From contig NC_087393.1 in the NCBI RefSeq assembly GCF_963675165.1, positions 3,291,502 through 3,355,501 of the forward strand: 64,000 bases of DNA, read 5' to 3'. Source of the stretch: Halichondria panicea (lineage: Eukaryota; Porifera; Demospongiae; Suberitida; Halichondriidae). This document shows, piece by piece, positions 1-9,865 of the stretch; the stretch's first letter is position 1, and each line of letters starts with the position of its first letter. Both the position numbers and the translations under genes were made by a program. The notes under the pieces were generated by a model. It was not told where the DNA came from and ran no database searches. It worked only from the letters and a program-made list of their open reading frames with translations.

Positions 1-9
1 TTTTTCTTT

Positions 10-560
10 ATTATGCCTCGGTGCGCATGCGCAAGCGAGGTATACGGTAGTGTGTTTGTGTGTCTGTGTGTGTGTCTGTCTGTCTGTCTGTGTAGACTGC
101 TACAGCTGCTCAAGGATGAATCAAGTGCAAGTAAGAGTTTCTATAGGCTTCTAGTCATGTTTACTTGGATTTTAATTCGTGGATTTGCAAAATAATGCTT
201 TGTTCTCAAGTTATGCCTAGTTTTGCTTACTTGGAATGCCATTGCAGCCTTTTCAGAAGAGCACGTAGCCAAACTTGTTTACCGAGTGTTACTACTCTAC
301 TTAGTAGTTAGCTCTGCACTAGAACGCTAGCTATTGGTAGCTGCAAGAGTGCGGAAGAGAGCTGCAAGGCTCTGTTGATGGCAGCCATTAACTTTAGACT
401 TGAACTTTTGGCATCGATCGTTTTTACCAACAATCATGGTCGATCATTACCCACTCTTTGAGTTTGCATGCAGCAAAAGCAAAAATGTTCATCAGTATAA
501 AAGCTATTAGTAGCTTCATGTTATGTAGCTTTGGCATCTCCACCGAGGCATCAGCACCTG
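10..560 (+). repeat. Interspersed repeat, TATGCCTCG family, copy 1
   Basis: The unit opens with TATGCCTCGGTGCGCATGCG and closes near 542-548 with CCACCGAGGCAT, so its ends are inverted copies of one another, as in a non-autonomous DNA transposon. Related copies lie at 3285-3667 (minus), 19477-20835 (plus, with two nested insertions), 48148-48560 (diverged) and a fragment at 22755-22880. A (GT/CT)-rich stretch sits just inside the left end. It encodes no protein I can support; the short ORFs over it are incidental. This copy preserves the empty sites of the two elements nested in the 19.5 kb copy. Confidence 0.7.
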
Positions 561-854
561 TGGTGCTTTCATTCTAATATAGCAGACACTTTTTACATCT
601 ATAGCAAGGTAAACTCAGCAGCTGCATAAAGAGCCATTGAGCACGAGTTCTGCATTTCATTGTTTTGTAAATGGCGCACACTTATTAAACGCACTCTCCA
701 ATTATAAGCGCTCATATCCCACTTAATATGCGCCTACAGTACCCGTTTTTAATAGTAAAATAATTAGAAGGTAATAATACCGTTATGCAGTTATAATAAT
801 CATACGTGTTCTGACTGGTATATAATCAAGAATTCCACTGACACCGTCCTACAG
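561..854. other. Non-coding stretch before the CCP pseudo-exon
   Basis: AT-rich sequence with no recognisable gene, splice-supported exon or repeat end. If CNOT3 begins upstream of this window, this is part of one of its introns. Confidence 0.5.
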
Positions 855-1029
855 GAATACGGTGTCCTAGTCTATGATCTCCTGGCAATGGGCAACGTAG
901 CTGTGAACAAGTATTACCTCGATGGAATTGGTACATACAGCTGTCACTATGGATACAGGCTGGTCCGGTCATCATTAGTGAGGTGTAGAAGTGATCAGAC
1001 GTAGTCTGGAATGGCTCCATCTTGTCGAC
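855..1029 (+). pseudogene. Degenerate CCP (sushi) exon, relative of CCP3 of the 9.9-25.1 kb gene
   Basis: An ACAG acceptor-like site precedes 855 and GTAAGT follows 1029, and the 175 bp between them align closely with the CCP3 exon at 17164-17340 (177 bp). Shared peptide stretches include NVAV, GIGTY-CHYGYRLV and APSC. The open frame is lost: the Trp of the W-x-G motif has become TAG (GACGTAGTCTGG) and there are small indels. At about 1262-1325 a weaker remnant resembles the end of the CCP1 exon (GTCAATCGAATGGACAGTG). It is best read as a dead fragment of a duplicated multi-CCP gene, stranded upstream of or within CNOT3. Confidence 0.75.
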
Positions 1030-2016
1030 GTAAGTATACATTAGAATATTGTGATGTGTTGCATGCAGTCATACGTAAGTAGACCTGATAGCTGTATATG
1101 TGTGCAGTCAGAGGAGGATAGTCAGGGTCAAAAGATTTTTAGCCTTATCCCCACACCCACTCATGCTATATTGATATTGATGCTTGGTCGTCCAACAGGC
1201 CTGCATTGAAGGCCATCACGTAATAAATTATTCATAATTATGTGGATATAACAAGGTAGGGCTGGATACGTACTTTAAGCAGTTGCACTCGTCAATCGAA
1301 TGGACAGTGAACTCAAAGATTTATAACAGAGGAGGTTGGACAGTATTACGTGCACCTATACACACATGCCATTATAGCCTGGAATTCAATTAAACTTACC
1401 TCCAACTAAGTACATATAGTGCACGCAGTGCAGTGATGGCTGTTTTAGATCTACTCATCACACAAGAACCTATAATCATTTAAGCACATCATTCCTCGTT
1501 AATTTTACTTGGCTACAAATTTGTAATGGTTAAGTAATATTCAGTAAAAATGCAAGTGCAATACATCATGTGAGTTAGTTAAAGTTACTGAGTTTGTGTG
1601 GGTCCAACTGATGCATAAAAATGTTCAGTCAGAGCAACACCTTGCCCCAAGAATTTGCGAGGTGATAATTCCACAGGGTGTTTGTGAAACTGTGTTCTAA
1701 GTGTTTTCTTGCTCCGAGTGGTCAGAGTGATGTGTCCAGTAGACCCATCATTTCTCTTTGAGGGGGGGAAGCTAGGTTGGGTTCTTTTGCAGCAATTCTG
1801 AAATCCGTAAGATCACTGTCTACAAAAAAAGTGCATGTGTCACAGCCAGATCTACATGTATAGTCATATTTATATCTATTTTAACATAAGTAAAGGAACC
1901 CCCATCGTTGCATCCTCGGGTTCTACCAGTGGGTCATCTAGGGTGTCAGTTAGTGTACCCTTAAAGTTGGCGATCACCCCTACGACAGGAAGACCCAATT
2001 CTCTAGGTAGCAGTAG
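1030..2016. other. Non-coding stretch
   Basis: Apart from the weak CCP1-like remnant near 1262-1325 I see nothing codable. A purine-rich stretch with a G run lies around 1760. Confidence 0.4.
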
Positions 2017-5000
2017 CACGAGGACGTCTATAGTGTGTCATCCCCAAATGGCAGTAATCAAAAAGGAGGGTCCAATAGCAAGCAAGCCCAACCTCCACCG
2101 GGCCCTGCCTATTCTGCAGCAGGTAAGTGTTTGAACACAGGTATATATATACCTGTATTCTGAACACATACATTACGTTTGGACACTCTCTTTTATGAAG
2201 TGCTGTTTAGCGTCGTCTGCACTTGTGCTTCGTTTTGAACATGGAGACGGCTAAACAGAATGTGTATAACATATGCATGGTTTTTGTACATCAATAAAAT
2301 GTATGTGTCACAACCACTTGTTGTATTGGCAGAGCCTGTGTAGAGCTTGTGTGTAATTGACCAATGTCTTGTTTTTCTCGACTCGATACATGGGGCATGT
2401 AAACTCTTCACCCACCACTTTGACGTCTGCACTGCCCTCTGACACAACCAGCAGTAGCACTACTCCAGCCGAGGAGGACAGTGGTAGTGGTCAGTCAGCG
2501 GCGGGAGAGGGCTCTCAACATCAGCGTCTGGTGAGCATGTACCGGTACATGTATGTATAGTAGTCACCTAATGAATAGCGAGTATATTTGGGGATCGAAT
2601 GTTAGCTAGTTGACGATTATTATGAATAGGACAAGCATTGCATGAAAAAAGTTGTAACAACAGCAAAACCACAAAAAACATCATTTTCTCATTCTTTTCC
2701 TCCCACTCTTCAGTTAATGAACTATAGCTCTACAAAACAATAGTGATATAAATACACAAAAGGACGGAGTCATTAATTTTTTTTACGCACTGGCTCTCTT
2801 TGGTGCACAACTTGCACATGGTACATGGTAAAATAATGTAATGTCCAGCAAAAAAAAGAACTTTGACCTCAAATAATGGCTGACATCAGCAATAATGACT
2901 TAATTGAGGAGATGAGCAAAACTGAGGAGGGAGGTTGATCTGAAACAAGTATGCAACTAACAGTGGCCTAAGCTAACTTTAATGTAAAATTCATTATAGA
3001 AACTACTATATATCGCTCTAGTACTTTTTGAGCGAAAGCATAACATGGCGAGAGGCATTAGCAAGCGCACGCTTGCAACACTCGTTACCCTAGTTCCTGT
3101 GCATAACTTACAGCTGCCGCATTCTCAAAGCCTTGCTCCAGCCGGATTGCAGCACCCTTCATTCTAATTTCCTTTTAAGTTGCAATTCCCGATTGACATA
3201 AATGTACACTATCGTAGAAACTGGACTGCATGTCTTTATTTTAAGCACATGCTCAGCTGCAGGTATTTTGCCCTTGAATTGAAGCGTTTCTGATGCCTTG
3301 GTGGAGGAGCCAAAGCTTTATGCTTACAGTACTAGTAAAATACACACATGTACAATTACAATTTACATTTATGCCTCTGCATTTGTACACAAATGACATG
3401 CATAAAGAGCACAGAATGGTGAAAAAGAGTGGGAAATGATTAACTATGATTGTTGCTAAAAAGGATGTCGAAACTTGATGGCTGCAATGAACAGTGTGGC
3501 CTTGCATCTTTTTTCTCACTCTTGCAGCTACCAATAGATCCAAGAAAACGTGACTAGAAGCCCATGCCTCATAGAAAGTCTTATTTGCAATTGATTTATC
3601 ATTGAGCAGCTGTAACACGCTACACACTACAGTATACCTTGCTTGCGCATGCACACATCGAGGCATAATTATGCGAAGGATATAAGAGAATTGATTCAGC
3701 TATATATAGAGTAAGCTAGCTTGTACTTTCTACGGCACTGTTGTAAACTGTCAGTAGCATTATTACTAACTGTTTACAACACTTCTCTAGTTTTAAGAAC
3801 ATTGTTTAGCAACCACTTCTCATACAGTGTTTTCCCTGGTACAGGGTCATCAAATTAACATATAAATATCCGGTTGTACTGTAGGTTCCCAAACATCCCA
3901 CCGCTCTGAGCACAGTCGGTCCAGCAGTGCCTCATCATTCTCTGCCTCTCTCTCGCAAGACTCCCAGTCATTGACTCATACCAGCTCCAGTAAGTGCTGT
4001 AAATTGTCACAATAATCTGGTAGTCAATATATGCTCCTCACCATCTGGTCTCTCCAGGTATAGCAGATACACACAGTGGAGCATCCAGTAACAGCGGGGG
4101 AGCACATTCAAGTAAGTTGTTCTTTTGGGCTTTACAAAAACACTTGGTCTCTGACTTAACTGTTCACATTCATTGCATGGTTTTACATTGTGCAGCCCCT
4201 GTGTCAGAACCAAGCCCCCTAGTAGTGGACACTGGTGTGCGGCCTCCCTCCTCTACCCATTCCTCGGTCGGAGCTCTCTCTCCCCTCATCTCCACCACAA
4301 TCACACAACCAACCCCTCATAGAACGCCCTCTCAACCTCCAACAACCGCACAGCCCTCCACTACGTCACATCAAGATGCATTTGTGGTCACGCTCTCTCG
4401 CCAATGCCACTGGCACCTGTTGGTAGTGGTGTGGAGTTAGCAGAAAATCCTATGGTCGCTGCTCAAAGTCCTGGCTTTAATCAGTTTCCATCAGGAGGTT
4501 CAAATCTCCCAGTGTGGATGGCAGCGGGTGATGACGGTCTGGAGGTAGTTCCAGGAAGTTTAGGAGCAGCCTTCGGCAATGGACTATTTTCGTCTTCTAC
4601 TAGCACAGGTGGGTAATAATACTAGTGACAATAAGAGCATACATGTATGATGTTCATGTACATGTATGATGTTCATGTACATGTATGTGGTGGTTTTGCT
4701 CTAACTAGACACGGCACAAAGCTGTCCGTCCCTTGGTTATCTGTACATTGTATCTGTTCGTTGGTTTTTAGATATTCATGTGCTGTATGTTTGTTTAGGT
4801 GAATACCCAGCATTGTACGTACATTTGTTCAAGGGTCTACTTGTGTATTCAGGTCTCTCACCGACACTACCTGTCAACTCGCCTCCTCTGTCCTGTAATT
4901 CTCCTCTGGTTCAGTCTGCCGCCTTCCCCTCACAACCTCCCATCTCCAACTCCCCTCTCACTTCTGCCTTCCCCTCGCAGCCCACCCCCCTCACAGGAGC

Positions 5001-8000
5001 ACTCCCCACTACCTTCACAGTGGCACAGCCAACTTTCGCTAACTTTACAGGAGTTCTACCAACACACCCCACTTCCTTTGCAGGGCTCACATCAGCAGCC
5101 TTCATGTCGCCAGAGGTATGTTGTTTGTTGCACACATGTGGTTGATTCTGATGTCTCTGGTTGATAGTACACATTCCCTGCAATGTTGAGTACACAGCTG
5201 CTATTTATGCATTGTGTGTTCAATCAAATTTGACAATGGATAAGATCAAGAGTGCATGAATCCTGATAAGATTCTTAGAACTTTAAACCATTATTGTTTA
5301 AACCTGCCCCCACAGTTCTACTGCTGTAGACCACTCCACTACAAGTTTATAGAGTCAATTTCTGTTGTTACGTGACTTAGTGTTTAACATACATGTACAT
5401 GTATGCATGCACGTGCTGTATATATAGCAACCCTTCCTACAGCAGACTGCTCTGCCGTCTCTATGGGTGAGCGGGATGCAGGGCCTGGTGTCGTGGGTCA
5501 GCTCTCCTCACTTAAGTCCATAGCAGCCCAGGTAGTAGCCTCATCTGGCACACCAGTCACTAGCAGTAGAGGAAGTGGTTTGGAAGCAGTGATGGGCCTC
5601 GAGAGTAGGCCTGGGGAACAGAGCTCAGAACAAATGCGACGTGAGTGTAAAACTGATAAGTTACATGTATACCATGATGTGTTAAAATATCAATATCAAT
5701 TGAAAACCTCCGTATACTCTCCCATACACCGGTGTCTGGCGGATCCGGATAACAACGGAATGTACCCAATGTGGCTATCTTAATTAGTGTATATTAGATT
5801 GAACCTTCGTGCAGTTGTGTATGTTCTCTCAAGGGCTCATAGAAATGCCCTTGGGAACAAATCCAATACACCCTAGCTGGCCATGGTACAACTATTACTG
5901 TACATGTACAATAACTATGTATTGAATTGTTTTGTTATCATTGTAAGAATGATTGTATTGCTTATTAATTTTGTTTTTAGTAATTCCATTGTAAATGTGT
6001 ACTACACTTCCACCTGCTTTAGTAATGGCTGCAATCTCTCTTGTTGTTTACAGTACTAGGGTGACACAAGGTGTCATGGGGCGAGCGTGTTAGCAGTACA
6101 GGTGGTTCACATCTATGTGTTGTGAATACCTATGCCTGTCAGTCTTGTTCCAAGCGTGCCTGTCTGGCCTCAGGAGTCTCTGTAGAAAAAATACACTGGC
6201 TTATCATCATGAACGCCACTTGTCAGTGGCACTTACCCGAGGCTCTGCTGGTTTGAGTTGAAGCAGCCATTTGCTGTAGGCGTGCCTGTCTGGCCTCAGG
6301 AGTATCTGTAATGAAAATTACACTGGTTTATATCACCTGTACGCCGCCTGTACTTACCTGAAGCTCTGCTGGTTTGGGTGGAAGCAGCCATTTGCTGTAG
6401 GCGTGCCTGCCTGGCCTCAGGAGTCTCTGTGTCCCGTCTCAGTTGCTGGGATGCTCTATTGGCATCCAGTGCAATGGTTACCTTGAATCTTGAGTGCCCT
6501 GTGCTTTTCTCTGCGTTTGGCTAGCCTGACTTCTTTCTCTTCAGCTGTTTCTTGGGCTCTTGCTTGTCTCTCTCGATCCCTCCTTATTTGAAGTCTTTCT
6601 TGTTTGCATTCGTTGTCAGGATTCATTTTATGCAACTTTTCTTATGCCTCCAGTTGTGCAAAATACACGAGGAATACACGAAATTGGTAAGGGCCGCGTG
6701 TCTAAAAACCGGCTATCAGGCCGTACGTACCACACATACATACATACATACAGAGAAATTTTATACCGTCGTCACTACGTTAGGGCTCGCTACGCTCGCC
6801 CCAATTAATTTTGTTTTTAGAGTAATTCCATTTTAAATTTGTACTACACTTCCACCTGCTTTAGTAATGGCTGCAATCTCTCCAGCTCTGTTAGAGTCTT
6901 TCAGCAGTCGTGCTTCGGAGGAGACATCGGCAGGTCGCACAGATACCCAGATCATGCCTCTGCTAGGAGTTATGCCCCTGGGTCCAGTGCAGCTGACTCA
7001 AGAGAGGCTTTATCAGCTCAAAATGTTGGAGACTGCGTACAAGCACCTCCCACATCAGTCGGATTCAGAAAGAGTGAGGTAAGGGGGTGTGTGTTTGTGC
7101 AAGTGAAGTATTTGAGATCTATACCAACCTAGTTGAACGGTACAGTAAAACTTGTCTATAGCGGTCACCCTTGGACAAACCAACGATGGCTGTAATGAGG
7201 TCATTAACTTGACTGTACTATAGAGGGTGGCCTGCTTATAGGATGAAGAATTTACAGTTGACTTTACTTTACTTTCAGTCCACGTTCTTTCTGTCTGCAT
7301 CGTGTATTTTGTGATAATCTTACAGGCGTACATTTACTTGCTTTTTTTCAGCTGATGTTTTACGTAGCACTTTGTGCACATACATTCAGACCGTATTTGC
7401 AAAGAACACCGTATCCCACCCCGTTCTATCACCATCAGCACCCTCCATCTCACTTTGACTCATTCGAGTTCTTCCAGAGACTATCTATAGACTCGCTCTT
7501 CTTCGTATTCTACTATATGGAGGTATAGTTTTGTGTATACTGTTTAAGAATGTGTACTCTGCTTGCAATGTTTAAATTATTGAGTTCAGACTGGTATACA
7601 ATTACATACGATACCTAAAATATTGACTTCTTGAGGTGTGTTAGAGAGCTTTTAATGTATTGGCCATGGTCCCAACCGATTGCATGTAATCCATTGAATT
7701 TGATTTGTTGAACACTTTCATAATAACGTTCTACATGTACATTGATTTGTAGTCGCTGTGGATCATTATCACTACAGTGCCTTTAGCCTATAGAATAAAT
7801 AAATGCTATTTGTTGCGTGTTGGTACATGAATGTAAATATTTTGGGATTAGAACATTTCTAAGAAAATATGATGATACCATTGTGTTGGTGAACAAATTA
7901 TCTAAAACGTATCCAAAAAGATTTCCATGGCAACCAAAGGTGGTGGGTATGTGGTGGTTTATATAACACCAGCATTTTTCTATAGTGGACAATCGCTTAG

Positions 8001-9202
8001 CAATAGAAAAGACCAATTGTTTTCGGCTAAGGCATGGAACTTTGGCACAGCATTCCTGAATAGTTAACCTAACATATGCATGGTTACGTATAGCTTACAT
8101 AAATACACATACTGGTTAATACTCAATTATAGGGTATTTTGGGTGCCTTTTCGCTTAGCGATGGAACTCAAACAAATTTGTCCGCTACGGTCTAATTGTT
8201 TTTGCACATTAATTATTTCTATCTTTTGATATAAAAAAGTTGTCCAAAAATACTTCAGTTCCGGAGATATTTCATGTTATGATGCAGTGTTTGCCCACGC
8301 AGTAATTAGTAATAAATCAAGCTGTCCTGACTCGGCATTTTATATGCTAGATATTGCATGCTCTTTTCCATCAAAAAATTATCTGGGAAAGTGGCATGGC
8401 GGCTCGAAAAAAACAATTAACAGTCATTGAGTTGGCTTTGTACAAGTAGAAGAAAGATAGCCGACCAGTCCTCTAAGTATATCATAGACTGCTAGTAGGT
8501 CACTGTTTAGTTCTTATTTGAGTCTGCTATTTGCCAATTGAAATTGGCTATGACCACAAGACCTTTGTGGTAAGTTTTATCATCTAGTTAGCGTACAAAT
8601 AGCTAGCAAGCACTGTATTAGTTACTTATGAGTAGTGCAGGCACATAAAAGAATAGAAACAATATCTCCCTTCTTACAAAACCAAGAAATTAAACTCTAA
8701 AGTAATTCATAAGCAAACACTGCATCATAACCTTAAAATGCTTTGGTTCATAACCTTAAAATGCTTTGGTTTCTAGCTTTAATTGTGTTTAATTTGCTAG
8801 GGGACTAAGGCCCAGTACTTCGCAGCAAAAGCTCTCAAAAAATTATCTTGGAGATTTCACACAAAATATATGATGTAGTTTCAGAGACTTGAGGAGCCTA
8901 AAGCCATCACTGATGACTATGAAATGGTAAGGGAGCTCATACAACTCTCACCACAAGTAGACATAGTGGCTAGTTGGCAGATGTTGCAGCCACTAAGCAT
9001 CATACCACATGTTTTTCTGTATGCACCAGTGCAACTCGTGAGTAAAACATTATTCTTGATAGCAAATAATTATTGTGACTCTTCAATGTCTTTTTCCTTC
9101 CAGGGTACATATATTTACTTTGACTTTGAGAAATGGAGTCAGAGAAAAAAAGAAGGATTCACATTTGAGTACAGATTCCTTGAAGACAAGGACCTCCCCT
9201 GA
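2017..9202 (+). CDS. CNOT3: CNOT3, subunit of the CCR4-NOT complex (5' end missing; in-frame TAG)
   Basis: CNOT3 pairs with CNOT2 through its C-terminal NOT box to form a scaffold module of the CCR4-NOT mRNA deadenylase. Exons read as 2017-2122, about 2450-2530, 3885-3989, 4058-4111, 4196-4364, 4427-4608, 4853-5115, about 5430-5640, 6865-7078, 7390-7522, 8801-8926 and 9104-9202. The first eight encode a Ser/Thr/Pro-rich linker that includes LSSLKSIA, a motif preceding the NOT region in the family. The last four encode the conserved end: [75 protein letters not shown]. The N-terminal Not3 coiled-coil domain lies upstream of the window. Exons near 2450 and 5430 have uncertain starts. TAG at 8876-8878 replaces the Trp of YMMWFQR. 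Stop TGA is at 9200-9202. Confidence 0.85.
2531..3884. other. Intron with inverted TATGCCTCG-family copy
   Basis: The interval holds a minus-strand copy of the TATGCCTCG repeat at about 3285-3667 (left end at 3667) and AT-rich sequence. No additional exon could be joined in phase, although the phase mismatch between the exons either side leaves room for a short missed one. Confidence 0.5.
4630..4690. repeat. Short tandem repeat, ACATGTATGATGTTC unit
   Basis: Copies of ACATGTATGATGTTCATGT follow each other in a CNOT3 intron. Alternating ACATGT hexamers recur elsewhere in the window, for example at 45525-45546 and 57170-57230. Confidence 0.7.
5963..6882. repeat. 79-bp direct duplication flanking an insertion; includes a CNOT3 splice acceptor
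   Basis: Positions 5963-6040 and about 6804-6882 are near-identical direct copies carrying a pyrimidine tract, a TTTAG acceptor and the first bases of the CNOT3 exon starting at 6865 (TAATGGCTGCAATCTCTC). Between them lie about 760 bp of foreign sequence with a minus-strand coding remnant. The left copy ends abruptly and diverges at 6041, so it is only a decoy start of the exon. Confidence 0.75.
6100..6640 (-). pseudogene. Fragment of a mobile-element gene with Arg/Glu-rich repeats
   Basis: Read on the minus strand from about 6640, the frame gives [18 protein letters not shown], then [13 protein letters not shown], then [21 protein letters not shown] 126-bp unit containing [14 protein letters not shown] plus GTAAGT and ACAG splice-like sites is tandemly repeated a little over twice (about 6157-6408 and onward). 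Such E-A-R-L-x-R repeats are familiar to me from the N-terminal region of Helitron-type and other transposon-linked invertebrate ORFs. That family link is recall, not a search result. No helicase or replication-initiator domain is present, so this is a fragment. Confidence 0.5.
7523..8800. other. Long CNOT3 intron
   Basis: AT-rich, without ORFs of merit. A 24-bp unit (CATAACCTTAAAATGCTTTG) is tandemly doubled at about 8729-8770 shortly before the acceptor. Confidence 0.5.
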
Positions 9203-9865
9203 ATCATGATTAATCCATCTTTTTTTATGTTGTCTCGTGCATGTCTGTTGTCTACTGAAAAAACTTGTACTGAGGAATCAGTACGTAAAATGAACAAACA
9301 TATATAAAATCTCATTTTCATTGCTGATCAGCAGTGCCTGTGGTGGTTCAAAACTTTGTGTTGTATTGACTGTTGGTTGCATGCCTTGAACTTGTCCCCA
9401 ACGTTGCCTGTAAGCTGCTCATTAAATTCAGTGGTATATAAAGTGCAAGCTCACAGGGAGGATTTCAAGTTGGTTGGCAAAAATTAAAAGTTGGAGTGTG
9501 GCCACCCATGACCACAATGTATGTTTTATTATAATGCAATAGTGGCCATGGTTAACCAGTTGTGCATTCAACTTTTGTTCAGTTCACAATCTAATTGAAT
9601 TTGCATGTTGTGTAGATAAAACTGGCCACCCATGACCACAATGTACGGTTTGTTATAATGCAATAGTGGTCATGTGGTTGTGCATTCAACTTTTGTTCAG
9701 TTCACAATCTAATTGAATTTGCATGTTGTGTAGATAAGGTATCTAAAATAGGTGCTTACCCTATGTGACCCTGTATAATTAGTATAAAGTCTAGGTTGGA
9801 AAACCAAGTATTAAACCACTGGTTTGTAGATCTAGTTTGAGTATAGCATCTTCTATGTCTGAACA
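9203..9865. other. Intergenic space between CNOT3 and the EMI/CCP gene, with a tandem duplication
   Basis: Two copies of a unit of about 120 bp lie end to end at roughly 9497-9617 and 9625-9737; both contain GGCCACCCATGACCACAATG and AATTTGCATGTTGTGTAGAT. No ORF is present. The segment must contain CNOT3's 3' UTR and the promoter of the next gene, but I see no canonical AATAAA or TATA element I would commit to. Confidence 0.6.

Noticed and set aside
3253-3666. 137-residue minus-strand ORF
   Set aside because: It coincides with the inverted TATGCCTCG repeat and other copies do not keep this frame.
8871-8888. A 10-nt intron GTAGTTTCAG that would remove the TAG in CNOT3
   Set aside because: It starts with GT and ends with AG but is far too short to be spliced, and its removal breaks the reading frame.
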